NCBI GenBank assembly: GCA_041398905.1
Contig: JAWKTV010000014.1
Coordinates: 62,001-126,000 of the forward strand
Source of the DNA: JAWKTV01 sp041398905
GTDB taxonomy: Bacteria; Planctomycetota; Planctomycetia; Planctomycetales; Planctomycetaceae
Direction: 5' to 3'
Length of the DNA: 64,000 nt
Part shown: positions 55,404 to 64,000 of the stretch, one piece after another
How the letters are laid out: each line of letters opens with the position of its first letter
How positions within the stretch are numbered: position 1 is the first letter of the stretch
The notes under the pieces: generated by a model
Seen by the model: only the letters and a program-made list of their open reading frames with translations
Told to the model about the DNA's origin: nothing
Databases searched by the model: none
Position numbers and translations under genes: made by a program

Positions 55404-56797
55404 TGGGTGGGCGGCTTCTCGAACAACGGTATGGATCACGAGTCCGAAGCAATCCAGGAACTCTGCACTCCGCGGCGAGCCGGGTGGCCTGGTTGTGGGG
55501 GCGGGCTCGGGTCTGGCTGTTCTGCGTGGTGTTCTGCCTGACGGTGGCGCGGCTCGCCCCTGCCGCCGAGGTCTTTGTCGCTCCTGACGGTGACGATTCG
55601 CGGGAGGGGACGCGTGAGGCCCCTTTCGCTTCGATCCAGCGGGCGCAGCAGGCCGTTGGTCCAGGTGACACCGTCTGGATTCGTGGCGGCCGGTATCGCA
55701 TGGGCCTTGGCGACGTTGCGCTGGAACGCCGCATCTGGGCCTATGTGACGTACCTCGACAAGAGCGGCGAGCCGGGCCGGCCGATCCGCTACTGGGCCGT
55801 CGATGGTGAGACACCGGTCTTCGACTTCGCCGCCATCAAGCATCCCCGGCGTCGGGTGCACGCCTTCGAGGTCGCCGGATCGTGGCTCCACTTCAAAGGA
55901 ATTGAGGTCGTTGGCGTGCAGGTGGCGATGCAGGGTCACACGCAGTCGATCTGTTTCTCCAACAACGGCAGCCACAACATCTACGAGCAGTTGAGCATGC
56001 ACGATGGCCACGCCATCGGCATCTATAGTGTACGTGGAGCTCACAACCTGTTCCTCAACTGCGACGCCTACAACAATCACGACACGGTCTCCGAAGGGGG
56101 ACGGGGCGGCAACACCGATGGCTTCGGATGTCACCCTCCCCGCGGTGCCACCGGCAATGTCTTTCGAGGTTGTCGAGCCTGGTTCAACAGCGATGACGGC
56201 TTCGACTGCATCTCCGCCGAAGAGGCCGTCACCTTCGAGCAGTGCTGGGCTTACGGCAACGGCTACTCGCCCGAGTTCCGCCTGCTTGCCGATGGCAACG
56301 GCTTCAAAGTCGGCGGCTACGGATCAACCCCCGCACACCGCCTCCCCAACCCCGTTCCCAGGCACACCGTCGTCGGCTGTGTCGCCGCCCGCAACAAGGC
56401 GAACGGCTTCTACGGCAACCATCACATCGGCGGGAGCGACTGGCTCCACAATTCCGCCAGTCGAAATGCGGCCAACTACAACTTCCTGTCCCGGCTCCCC
56501 GACAACGTGACCGACGTTCCGGGATACGGGCACGTCATTCGCAACAACCTCAGCCACGGCAGCCGGCGGCTGGTGACACAACTCGGGGCGACTGGCAACG
56601 AACTCGTCAGCAACTCCTTTGACGCCGACAGCGGCGTGGAAATCACCGATGCTGACTTTCTGAGCCTGGAAGCCGAAGAGTTGCTCCGTCCACGGTCCGC
56701 GAATGGGGAGTTGCCGGAAGTCGAGTTCCTGCAGCTCGCTCCGGGCAGCGATTTGGCGGGTCTCGGGGCGTTCGAGCAGCCTGTCGCAGCCCCCTAG
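55403..56797 (+). CDS. Secreted right-handed beta-helix protein, PL9-like
   Basis: Starts at ATG 55403, whose first base is the last base of rseP's stop (TGATG); a GTG at 55400 is the alternative. A membrane-like signal segment (VWLFCVVFCLTVARLAPAAE) follows a 35-residue basic region. The body (residues 60-440) is a right-handed beta helix like polysaccharide lyase family 9: SEGGRGGNTDGFGCHPPRGA, NVFRGCRAWFNSDDGFDCIS and AHNLFLNCDAYNNHD carry the Ca-binding and catalytic turns. It may cleave pectic or related polysaccharide. Coupling to rseP by overlapping codons is unusual for a lyase. Confidence 0.75.
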   Translation: MGGRLLEQRYGSRVRSNPGTLHSAASRVAWLWGRARVWLFCVVFCLTVARLAPAAEVFVAPDGDDSREGTREAPFASIQRAQQAVGPGDTVWIRGGRYRMGLGDVALERRIWAYVTYLDKSGEPGRPIRYWAVDGETPVFDFAAIKHPRRRVHAFEVAGSWLHFKGIEVVGVQVAMQGHTQSICFSNNGSHNIYEQLSMHDGHAIGIYSVRGAHNLFLNCDAYNNHDTVSEGGRGGNTDGFGCHPPRGATGNVFRGCRAWFNSDDGFDCISAEEAVTFEQCWAYGNGYSPEFRLLADGNGFKVGGYGSTPAHRLPNPVPRHTVVGCVAARNKANGFYGNHHIGGSDWLHNSASRNAANYNFLSRLPDNVTDVPGYGHVIRNNLSHGSRRLVTQLGATGNELVSNSFDADSGVEITDADFLSLEAEELLRPRSANGELPEVEFLQLAPGSDLAGLGAFEQPVAAP

Positions 56798-56817
56798 TCG
56801 CTGTACGCTCGTCAGGC
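56795..56817 (+). repeat. Stop-codon-associated repeat, copy E
   Basis: Begins TAGTCGCTGTACGCT at the stop of the beta-helix gene, then CGTCAGGC. The first 15 bases match the shared consensus except one. Confidence 0.5.
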
Positions 56818-57254
56818 AGTGAACTCACGCGCCCTCCGGCAAGAGCAATCATGGCCGACTCGCCCGCGACCGGCACCCGGGCCGACGAACCGGCTTCCGT
56901 TTTGCGGAATCTGTGGAATCTCCGTGTTTTTCCAGCTTCGCGGGCTGCGTCGACTGTTCGCTGCCGGACCGTTTCCTGCAAGGTGCCGGCGGGGCGGTGT
57001 CGATGAATGAAGTCGCATGCCGGTCGGTCGGAGTCTTCCGCCCGGAGTTGGAGGCTCTGTTCTCACCACGATTTCCGCTCTCGCGATCAGAAATCTGGTG
57101 TTTGAACAATTGAGATTCATCCCTGCGGGGGATACGATTCTCGCTGTCAAGGACTGACGTCGTCCCGGTGGGGACCTCATCGCACGGCTCAGCCGCCGCT
57201 CATCACGAGCGAAAGGCCGCCGTCTTCCACGTCGTGTCCAGAAGCGAAGAACCG
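56798..57254. other. Intergenic gap, no gene seen
   Basis: About 455 bp after copy E of the repeat. The locally AT-richer section around 57080-57140 may be a promoter zone. Open frames here are without motifs. Confidence 0.45.
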
Positions 57255-57461
57255 ATGAACGCCGAAATCAAGGTTGAACTTTCTCCCCGGCAGCAGGAAT
57301 TGATCCTGCGTGGCCTGCGGTTCGTCCGCAGTTCGGTCGCGTTGGACATGGTCGATCACACGACCGAGGTCGCCGAGAGCCGACGACGCCAGTACGAGGA
57401 ACTCGACGAGCTTCGTCAACTGCTGGCGGGTAGCGAGTCCCGCTCCGCCGCTTCGGTTTAA
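57255..57461 (+). CDS. Small helical protein, function unknown
   Basis: ATG at 57255 gives 68 residues, starting MNAEIKVELSPRQQELILRG. It is charged and helical with no Cys, signal or membrane segment: VRSSVALDMVDHTTEVAESR, then RRQYEELDELRQLLAG. The amphipathic pattern suggests a short two-helix coiled protein. The ketosynthase gene starts 36 bp later, so they may be co-transcribed. Not recognised. Confidence 0.65.
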   Translation: MNAEIKVELSPRQQELILRGLRFVRSSVALDMVDHTTEVAESRRRQYEELDELRQLLAGSESRSAASV

Positions 57462-57497
57462 TTCGCTTTCGGCGCACGCCTCGACTGAACGCGCACC

Positions 57498-58577
57498 ATG
57501 CGGTATCAGCACGTCTGCATCGAGGCGATCGCCACACTGTTGCCCCCGTGCGTGGTCGCGTCGGTGTCGCTGGAGGAGCAGCTCGCTCCGGTCTACCAGC
57601 GGTTGAATCTCCCGGCCGGTCGGCTTGAGTTGATGAGCGGCATCCGCGAGCGCCGGTTTTTTGAACCTGGCACTCGCCCCGGTGCCGTCAGCAGTCGGGT
57701 CGCCAACCTCGCGATCGATCATTCGCGCCTTGACCGGACGCAGATCGGCGCGCTCTTGCATGGCTCCGTGTGCCGCGACCAGATGGAGCCCGCGACCGCC
57801 GCCGGAGTTCATCATGCCATCGGTGCGCCTGACGACTGTTTCGTGTTCGACGTCAGCAATGCCTGCCTGGGCTTGCTCAACGGGATGTTGATCGTTGCCG
57901 ACTTGATCGAGACCGGCCGCATCCGTGCGGGAGTGGTCGTTGGTACCGAAGTCGGCCGACCGCTCGTTGAGGGGACCATTGACTCGCTGCTTCGCGACCC
58001 GACGCTTACGCGGCAGTCGATCAAGCCGGCGTTCGCTTCACTGACGATCGGCTCGGGAACGGCGGCGATCGTGCTGTGCGACCGACGTCTGAGCCGGCAC
58101 CAGAACCGGCTCATCGGCGGCAGCGTGTTGTCCGACACGACCGCGCACGAGCTCTGTGCCGGCGGTGTTGAAGCCGGTGTGCATGGTGACGACCGCCCGC
58201 GGATGAACACCGATTCCGAGGCCCTGCTGCACGCCGGTGTCGCACTCGCCGATCGCTGCTGGCAGCGGTTTCTGGAGCGGCTGCGGTGGAGTCCTGAATC
58301 GATCGCGAAGGTCTTCACCCATCAGGTTGGCCGCGCGCATCGCAAACTGCTGCTGGAGACTCTGGGCATCCCGCCGGCGAAGGACTTCCCGGTTGTTGAA
58401 TATCTGGGCAACTCGGGTGCCACCGCACTGCCAACGGCTGCGACGCTCGGTCTCAGTCAGGGTCACGTCGCGGCGGGCGAAAGGGTCGCCCTGCTGGGGA
58501 TTGGCAGTGGGCTGAGTTCGGTCATGCTCGGTTTGGAGTTTGCGAATCCCGCCTCCGTCGCCATTGTCGGAAGTTGA
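57498..58577 (+). CDS. Thiolase-fold ketosynthase, OleA/FabH-like
   Basis: A 359-residue KAS III-type enzyme. Nucleophile Cys123 in FDVSNACLGLLNGM, His275 in FTHQVGRAH and Asn305 in LGNSGATALPT complete the triad. SVCRDQMEPATAAGVHH before the Cys, with a Glu at 97, resembles the OleA branch, where that Glu assists Claisen condensation of two acyl-CoAs. FabH proper lacks this. So the product could be a long-chain beta-keto acid leading to olefins, but oleB, oleC and oleD are not in the window. aroDE starts 1 bp after the stop. Confidence 0.8.
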   Translation: MRYQHVCIEAIATLLPPCVVASVSLEEQLAPVYQRLNLPAGRLELMSGIRERRFFEPGTRPGAVSSRVANLAIDHSRLDRTQIGALLHGSVCRDQMEPATAAGVHHAIGAPDDCFVFDVSNACLGLLNGMLIVADLIETGRIRAGVVVGTEVGRPLVEGTIDSLLRDPTLTRQSIKPAFASLTIGSGTAAIVLCDRRLSRHQNRLIGGSVLSDTTAHELCAGGVEAGVHGDDRPRMNTDSEALLHAGVALADRCWQRFLERLRWSPESIAKVFTHQVGRAHRKLLLETLGIPPAKDFPVVEYLGNSGATALPTAATLGLSQGHVAAGERVALLGIGSGLSSVMLGLEFANPASVAIVGS

Positions 58578-58578
58578 C

Positions 58579-60060
58579 ATGATCTGCGTAACGATCGGAC
58601 GTACCCGCCACCGGATGATGATCGCCGAGCATCAGTCGCTCGTCGAACGGGGTGCGGAGCTCGTCGAACTCCGTCTCGACTGGCTGAATCGCGCGCCGGA
58701 CCTCAAGCGGCTGCTCGGTGATCGGCCGGGGCCGGTCATCGTCACCTGCCGCCGGCCCGAAGATGGTGGTCGCTGGAAAGGGACCGAGGAGCAGCGGCAG
58801 GCGCTGCTCAGGCACGCCATCGTGCTCGGCGCAGAGTATGTCGATCTTGAAGACGACATCGCCGCGAAGATTCCCCGCTATGGCAAGACGCAGCGAATCG
58901 TCAGCCGGCACAACTTCAATGAAACTCCGCCCGACCTCGAAGAGCAGTACGCGGAGCTGACCCGTCTCGATCACGATCTGATCAAGTTCGTGACGATGGC
59001 CCACTCGCCGACCGACAACGTCAAGCTGCTCCGGCTCGTATCGTCGGCCAAGACGCCGACCATCGGTTTTTGCATGGGTGAAGTCGGCCTCGCCAGCCGC
59101 ATCCTGTGCGTGAAGTATGGCTCACCCTTCGCGTACGCCACCTTCAGCCGCGAACGCATCCTCGCACCCGGGCAGATCGCCTTCGACGACATGCGGTCGA
59201 TGTACCGCGTCCACATGCTGGACGGAAACACCCGGGTGTTCGGCGTCGTCGGCGATCCGATCGCACACAGCCACAGCCCGCTCATTCACAATGCCGCGCT
59301 GCAAAGCGAGGGGATCAACGCGGTCTATCTGCCGTTCCGGATCCCGGCGGATGAGTTTCAGGCGACGCTCGACGCTTTCTCGGCTCTGGAGATCTCCGGC
59401 TATAGCGTGACGATCCCGCACAAGCAGGCAGCCGCCGCTTACGCGCAGTTTCGCGATGACATCGTCGAGGAGACCGGAGCCGCCAACACTCTCTACCGCG
59501 ACCCAACCAATCGCTGGTTCTCCACCAACACCGACTACGAAGCGGCGCTCGCCACACTGCGGCTCGCGCTCGACGGCGGTGAACTGACCGGGAAACGCGT
59601 ACTGATGCTCGGCGCGGGCGGCGTCGCCCGCGCGATCGCCCTTGGTGTCACTCGTGCCGGCTGCCTGCTCACCATCACCAACCGACACAAAGCTCGCGCA
59701 CAGGAGCTCGCCGAGCAGATCGGCGCGCAGTTTACCACCTGGGAGAATCGCGGCGCGGTTGATTGCGACATCCTCATCAACTGCACGCCCGTCGGCATGT
59801 GGCCGGAGATGAACGAGACACCCTTCCCGCAGCACTGGCTGCGGGATCACATGCTCGTGTTCGACACGATCTACAATCCGGAGAACACGCTGCTTCTGAA
59901 GGAGGCCCGCGAGCACGCCTGCAAAACGGCGAGCGGACTTGAGATGTTCGTGCGGCAGGCCGCGGCACAATACGAGTGCTTCGTGCGGCAGCCCGCGCCC
60001 CTGGAGGTGATGCGTCAGGCGCTCCGCCAGGGCATCTCGGCCGTCCAGGCGATGCGATAG
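58579..60060 (+). CDS. aroDE: Bifunctional 3-dehydroquinate dehydratase/shikimate dehydrogenase
   Basis: The ATG at 58579 gives 493 residues. AroD part (1-210): ELRLDWLNRAP, VIVTCRRPEDGGRW, SRHNFNETPPD and IKFVTMAHSPTDN with the Schiff-base Lys in IKFVT. AroE part (215-493): FGVVGDPIAHSHSPLIHNAA, SVTIPHKQAAAAYAQ, NTDYEAAL and the Rossmann motif LGAGGVARAIALG. It performs steps three and four of the shikimate pathway. The fusion is common in PVC bacteria and plants. Its TAG is part of repeat copy D. Confidence 0.95.
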   Translation: MICVTIGRTRHRMMIAEHQSLVERGAELVELRLDWLNRAPDLKRLLGDRPGPVIVTCRRPEDGGRWKGTEEQRQALLRHAIVLGAEYVDLEDDIAAKIPRYGKTQRIVSRHNFNETPPDLEEQYAELTRLDHDLIKFVTMAHSPTDNVKLLRLVSSAKTPTIGFCMGEVGLASRILCVKYGSPFAYATFSRERILAPGQIAFDDMRSMYRVHMLDGNTRVFGVVGDPIAHSHSPLIHNAALQSEGINAVYLPFRIPADEFQATLDAFSALEISGYSVTIPHKQAAAAYAQFRDDIVEETGAANTLYRDPTNRWFSTNTDYEAALATLRLALDGGELTGKRVLMLGAGGVARAIALGVTRAGCLLTITNRHKARAQELAEQIGAQFTTWENRGAVDCDILINCTPVGMWPEMNETPFPQHWLRDHMLVFDTIYNPENTLLLKEAREHACKTASGLEMFVRQAAAQYECFVRQPAPLEVMRQALRQGISAVQAMR

Positions 60061-60085
60061 TCGCTGTTCTCCCCGCGGACAGCGG
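60058..60085 (+). repeat. Stop-codon-associated repeat, copy D
   Basis: Begins TAGTCGCTGTTCTCCCCGCG and continues GACAGCGG. The TAG is the aroDE stop. CGCTGT and ACAGCG are complementary and could form a stem around CTCCCCGCGG. Confidence 0.55.
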
Positions 60086-60156
60086 TGCGAATTCGACTTC
60101 GTCGCGCGGCCCCCCGGCCGAGCTGCCGGTTGCCAGTCAATTGACCTCGCCACCGA

Positions 60157-61258
60157 CTACTCAGCGCCGCCCGTCAGCTCGCTGGCGGGCATCGGCTGTC
60201 CGAAGTGGTAGCCTTGCGCGAGTTCAAAGCCGACGTCCAGGCAAGCCGCCGCCTCCGCCGCCGACTCGACCTGCTCCGCCAGCGCCGTCGCTCCGCAGTC
60301 GCGCGCCATCTCTACGAGGGAGCGGACCAGCTTCGCGCGCGCCCGGTCGGTTGCATCGAGGCCCGATGTCAACTGCCGGTCGAATTTCAGGATATCCGGC
60401 GGGACCTTGAGGATCTCCAGCAGTCGCGAACGACCGGCTCCGAAGTCGTCATACGAGAGCTTGACGTTCAGGTGCCGCAGTCGATCAGCGGCTTCCTGCA
60501 TCTCGGGAACGTTCTTCACCGCCGCCTCGTTGACCTCGACGATCAATCGCACGGAAGGAAACTTGAACCGCAGCTCGGCGATCTGCCGGACGACGTCCCG
60601 CACCAAGGACTCCTTCGGATGGGTGTTGACGTACAGGGAATATTGCGGGCCCAGTTGGCTGCCGTACTCGATCGACAGCTCCCGACAGATCTGGCTGAAT
60701 CGCTTTTCGTCTTCGACGACCGTGGCCGCCGAGAGCAGATCCTTCGCGGACTCCAGCCCGGGCCGCTGGCTGCGGGCCAAGGCTTCGTAGCCGACGACAC
60801 GACTGTCGCTCAGTCGCACGATCGGTTGAAAGTGCGGCTCGATCGCCCGCTCATCCAGCAACTCCTGAAATCGGCTGAACGTCCAGTCATCGGAGATGCG
60901 CTCGACGCATTGACAGGTCTTGCGATCAACGTTCATCTCATGCGACGAACGCGGTGGTTCGGCCACGCCGAGGAACTCGACTCGGAACTCGACATCGGCG
61001 AACTGCACATGATCGCCATCATGCAGCGGCGACGTTTCGCGGATGCGCTGGCGATTGACGTAAGTCCCGTTCGTACTCGACAGGTCGCGAACGAACAACT
61101 GGTGTTGCACGCGAATCAGCTCCGCATGCCGGCCGGAAACGCGGGACGACGGCAACACCAGGTCGCATGATGATCGTCGGCCGACGGTCATGCTCGTGCC
61201 AACCATTGGGAACTCGCAGCGGCCCCTGCGCCACCGGACGGCCGAGCAACTGCCACAT
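60157..61258 (-). CDS. FHA-EAL protein, one apparent extra base near the start
   Basis: The main frame starts at 61206 with MVGTSMTVGRRSSCDLVLPS. One frame over, directly upstream, an ATG at 61258 opens MWQLLGRPVAQGPLRVP, which completes a normal FHA first strand; dropping one base at 61207-61210 joins them in 51 coding bases. The FHA has SGRHAELIRV and DLSSTNGTYVNRQRI. The EAL-type domain (about residues 110-345) has YEALARS, IVEVNEAAV, DDFGAGRSRLLE, LKFDRQ, AEQVES and QGYHFGQPMP. Most c-di-GMP phosphodiesterase residues are present but variant (AEQVES for AEGVE, NTHP for NxxP), so activity is uncertain. A phospho-dependent second-messenger link is inference. Confidence 0.75.
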
Positions 61259-61554
61259 GGCCTTCAGCTCGATGGATTCTCCCCGCACGGGCACGCTCAA
61301 CGGGCCAGGAGGCATGGGAACTTCCGCTGTGAGTAAGACGACGACCTGCGATGACGGAGCGCGTGACGGTTCGCGAACCACTTCTCACAACCGTAGGTCG
61401 CCAGCCGATGCAACCTGCGCCAGTCCGACTGTTTTCTCAACGAAACAATCGACTCGCAGGGCCGGTCGTCCGCGATTATGACGGCGGGTTCGTCATGCAT
61501 GGTCGTCGCCCCGTCGCGGACTGGCGATCAGGCGTCATTGCCAGCGGCGGACGT

Positions 61555-62431
61555 TCAGGCTGACGGACCTGACACCCGGTTCCGCAGCGTCCCCAGCCCG
61601 TCGATCTCGACTTCCACCTCATCGCCCGGCCGCAGCCAGACCTGCGGCTGACGCCCCATGCCCACCCCGCCGGCGTGCCGGTAAAGATCAGATCGCCCGG
61701 CTCCAGCGTGATGAGCTGCGAGACATACGACACCAGCCGCGTCGATCCCGAAGATCAGATCGGACGTGCTGCCTGCCTGCATCGTTTCTCCATTGAGTCG
61801 GAGCTGTATCGACAACTGATGCGGATCCTCCACTTCGTCCGCCGTCACCAGCCAGGGACCGATCGGAGCGAACGTGTCAGGCGTTTTTCCCAGCAGCCAT
61901 TGCTTGCCCGGCTTGCCAATCTGCCAATCCCTTGCCGAGACATCGTGGCCATTCATGTAGCCGGCAACGTACTCGAAGGCGTTCGCGCGGGGGATGTTTC
62001 TGCCCACCTTGCCGATCACCGCCACCAGTTCCGCCTCGTAGTCCACCTGTTGACAGACTTCCGGGATCACGATGGCCTGACCCGTTCCGATGATGGTGTT
62101 GGCGAACTTGCTGAACACGATCGGTTCTGGCGGAACCTCCATGTTCGACTCGGCCGCGTGGTCCCGGTAATTGAGGCCGATGCAGATCACTTTACCGGGG
62201 CGGGGAATCGGGGCGAGCAGCGTCCCCTCCACGTATTTTTCCGCCGCGATCCCCGCGTCCAGCCGCATCACGGGCGATTTGCAGGCCGGAGTCACTTGCC
62301 AGCAGCCGCTTCAGGGATCGCCCGATGCGCTCATCGGTTGTGGTCAGGTCGACGTACTTCGGCAACGTCGTGCCCCCCTGCACACCCACCACACGAACAC
62401 CATCTTCGGTTTGCAGCGTAGCGAGCTTCAT
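61555..62431 (-). CDS. FAH-family hydrolase, three apparent indels
   Basis: The true start is the ATG at 62431 (MKLATLQTEDGVRVVGVQGG). An extra C on the plus strand at 62251-62254 shifts into IAAEKYVEGTLLAPIPRPGK and ICIGLNYRDHAAES. Another extra base at 61738-61744 and a missing base in the C-run at 61665-61668 bracket LVSYVSQLITLEPGDLIFTG. Correcting all three leaves 876 bases, 291 codons plus stop, the normal length. Metal ligands of fumarylacetoacetase-type enzymes (the Glu of VDYEAELVAVIG and the Asp of GHDVSARDWQ) are visible. It would cleave a 2-keto-acid C-C bond. The SDR gene is divergent 204 bp away. Confidence 0.85.
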
Positions 62432-62635
62432 CAGGAACACCGTGGAAGAATGACGCGAGCGAATCAGGGAGCGGAGCGGCGAGGCCACCCGCCGCGAACC
62501 TGCACGATCGTCAGGGGCGGAACGACTCGCCCTCCAGACGGCACTTTCGGTCCGACCGCAGACGACGATCGATCGTTTTAGTAGTCTCCGGGCAGACTGC
62601 AAGCGTGTGCCGCCATCAAGAGCGAGGAGAGGTCG

Positions 62636-63403
62636 ATGCGATTCCAGGATCGGACGGTGATCGTGACCGGTGGAGCGAAAGGGATTGGCGCGGGGTGCGT
62701 GCGGGTGTTTGCCGCCGAGGGGGCGAACGTCGGGCTGCTCGACATCGACGCCGTGGCCTCCCGGTCGCTCGCGGAGGAACTGTCGCGCGACCATTCGAGG
62801 CAGGTACTGGCGATTCCCTGCGACGTCAGTGCCCCCGCCGACCTGCACGAGGCGATCGAGGCGGTCGCGCGGAGCTTTGGGCGCATCGACTGCCTCATCA
62901 ACAACGCCGGCGCCCATCCCCCGGCGATGACGATTGATGACACACGGCTCGAAGATGTCGAGTCGCTGTTTCGTTTGAACTTTCTGGCGACGTACGCCGG
63001 CTGCAAGTTCGCCGTGCCGCACCTTCGCGTGACCCGCGGGACGATCGTCAACATCAGCTCGATGACGGCGGTCCTGGGGCAGGACCGCTCCTCGGCGTAC
63101 GCGGCGACGAAGGGAGCGCAGCTCAGTCTCACCAAGGCGCTCGCGGTCGAACTGGGGCCCCAGGGGATTCGTGTCAATGCGGTTCTCCCCAGCAACGTCG
63201 AGACTCCCCTAATGCGCGAGTGGGCCGCGACGCTCGCCGATCCCGAGTCGGCCCTGCGGCGCGTGGCCGAGCTGCAAGTCTTCGGACGGATGGCCAGCCC
63301 GGAAGAGATCGGCCGCGTCTGCCTGTTTCTCGCCACGGAGGACTCGAGCTTCGTCACCGGCCAGGGGATCGAAGTCGAGGGGGGCGCGAGCCTCGATTAC
63401 TGA
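62636..63403 (+). CDS. SDR-family oxidoreductase
   Basis: A 255-residue classical short-chain dehydrogenase. VIVTGGAKGIGAGCVRVF binds NAD(P), CLINNAGAHPP is the NNAG motif, and the Ser of VNISSMTAV with YAATKGAQLSL (YxxxK) forms the catalytic site. ASPEEIGRVCLFLATEDSSF and a final GGASLDY are typical. It is divergent from the FAH-type hydrolase, so both may act on the same sugar-acid or aromatic pathway, an inference from position. Substrate unknown. Confidence 0.92.
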   Translation: MRFQDRTVIVTGGAKGIGAGCVRVFAAEGANVGLLDIDAVASRSLAEELSRDHSRQVLAIPCDVSAPADLHEAIEAVARSFGRIDCLINNAGAHPPAMTIDDTRLEDVESLFRLNFLATYAGCKFAVPHLRVTRGTIVNISSMTAVLGQDRSSAYAATKGAQLSLTKALAVELGPQGIRVNAVLPSNVETPLMREWAATLADPESALRRVAELQVFGRMASPEEIGRVCLFLATEDSSFVTGQGIEVEGGASLDY

Positions 63404-63499
63404 TGCCGCGTCGTCGCCCGACTTGTCGTCGGATCATTGGTCTCGATGAACATCCTCATACTGCGGCAGAGGAATTCCCGATCCGTGGAAGCATTGCCG

Positions 63500-63736
63500 A
63501 TGAGTGGACTGCTGGGACTTGGATTTGCGGGCGCCTCGATGTTGTTCTGGTTCTACGTCTGGACCAGTTGGCGCGAGCGGTGCGTCAAACAGGTGCGGAG
63601 GCGGGTGTGGTGGCGCGAAACCCGGTATTACTCCCGCGATGATGAGCCCGTTCGCTATTGGTTCACGATGTTCATCTGGTCCGTCTTCGCATCGATCTCC
63701 GCTGTTGCTGCGGTAAAGCAGTTCCTGAAGCTCTGA
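63500..63736 (+). CDS. Small membrane protein, two helices
   Basis: ATG at 63500 gives 78 residues: LLGLGFAGASMLFWFYVWTS is the first helix, then a basic loop with RRRVWWRETRYYSRDDEPVR, then the second helix YWFTMFIWSVFASISAVAAV. Both ends would be on the same side, with the positive loop in the cytoplasm. An upstream in-frame ATG at 63437 adds 21 residues without hydrophobic features. No family recognised. Confidence 0.55.
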   Translation: MSGLLGLGFAGASMLFWFYVWTSWRERCVKQVRRRVWWRETRYYSRDDEPVRYWFTMFIWSVFASISAVAAVKQFLKL

Positions 63737-63760
63737 TCAACTCCCGTCTGGTTCGGTTGG

Positions 63761-64000
63761 CTACCGCAGACGAGTGATTGCTCCGGCACGCTGCAACAGC
63801 TCCCACGTCTCCGCCAATGGCAGGCCCACGACGTTGCTGAGGCTCCCCTGCACCGACTCCACAAACAGGCTCCCCGCTCCCTGAATCGCGTAACCTCCCG
63901 CCTTGCCTCGCGGCTCGCCGGTCTCCAGGTACCAGTCGACGAACGCTCCGGCGTCCGCGCGAAACCGGACCTCGGTCGTCACCAACAGCGGCCAGCGTCC
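63761..64000 (-). CDS. maf: Maf-like nucleotide pyrophosphatase, 5' end outside window
   Basis: Partial: open to the right edge, giving the last 80 or so residues. GKAGGYAIQGAGSLFVESVQ and SLSNVVGLPLAETWELLQRA are the conserved C-terminal motifs of Maf house-cleaning enzymes, which hydrolyse modified or non-canonical NTPs. TGEPRGKAGGYAIQG carries the Glu and Lys of the active site. The N-terminal part, with SASPRR, would lie to the right of the window. Confidence 0.85.
   Translation of the reverse strand, partial: GRWPLLVTTEVRFRADAGAFVDWYLETGEPRGKAGGYAIQGAGSLFVESVQGSLSNVVGLPLAETWELLQRAGAITRLR

Overview
The window is a GC-rich bacterial chromosome segment whose gene content points to a planctomycete (Planctomycetales, PVC group). 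The markers are two type I sulfatases with CxPxR active sites, two DUF1501 proteins, a PmoA/DUF6807 protein, a PVC-type membrane-bound dehydrogenase, an FHA-GAF-PP2C protein, an FHA-EAL protein, several Tat or Sec secreted proteins without homology I recognise, and a PurS-PurL fusion. I see no rRNA, tRNA, CRISPR array, integrase or insertion sequence, so this looks like core chromosome rather than a mobile island.

Layout. 1-4.6 kb (minus): partial dehydrogenase, PmoA-like protein, DUF1501 protein. 4.7-11.7 kb (minus): purL, a lipoprotein membrane-fusion protein, an orphan DNA methyltransferase, hisH. 12.1-17.9 kb: secreted beta-sandwich protein, thioredoxin-type arsC, a Flp pilin, an HD phosphohydrolase, a sulfatase. 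18.3-25.7 kb (plus): pyrG (frameshifted), a tiny very basic ORF, mutL, a glucose-dehydrogenase-like enzyme, a SIS-domain protein. 25.7-36.3 kb: ggt, an OprP-like porin, a Cys-rich secreted protein, a polyprenyl-phosphate glycosyltransferase, a Ser/Thr kinase, a nucleoside phosphorylase, FHA-GAF-PP2C. 36.6-42.9 kb: secreted hydrolase, DPM1-type glycosyltransferase, Tyr-rich secreted protein, DUF1501, HpcH aldolase, carboxylesterase. 43.1-51.9 kb (minus): DUF58, nfo, RDD, trpE, RimK-like ligase, sulfatase, secreted TIM-barrel protein. 52.2-60.1 kb (plus): dxr-rseP-beta-helix lyase, then a small protein, an OleA/FabH-like ketosynthase and fused aroD-aroE. 60.1-64 kb: FHA-EAL, FAH-family hydrolase, SDR, small membrane protein, partial maf.

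How the genes work together. The tight units are dxr-rseP-beta-helix (start codons overlap the preceding stop) and ketosynthase-aroDE (1-bp gap). Most other genes look monocistronic. Biosynthetic genes (purines, histidine, CTP, tryptophan, shikimate, isoprenoids) are scattered among secreted degradative proteins and phospho-signalling proteins, a typical planctomycete arrangement.

Three results stand out beyond gene calls. (1) At least thirteen apparent single-base indels break nine genes, several in short homopolymers and one in the essential pyrG, so sequence error is more likely than gene decay. Coordinates are given so the genes can be repaired. (2) A short dispersed repeat beginning TAGTCGCTGTTCGC lies just after genes, and in four of five copies it supplies the stop codon. 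(3) Two near-identical 27-bp palindrome-like inserts sit in frame inside purL and add the peptide QSP(G/A)MASPG to loops. I found no convincing new multi-gene defence or biosynthetic system.
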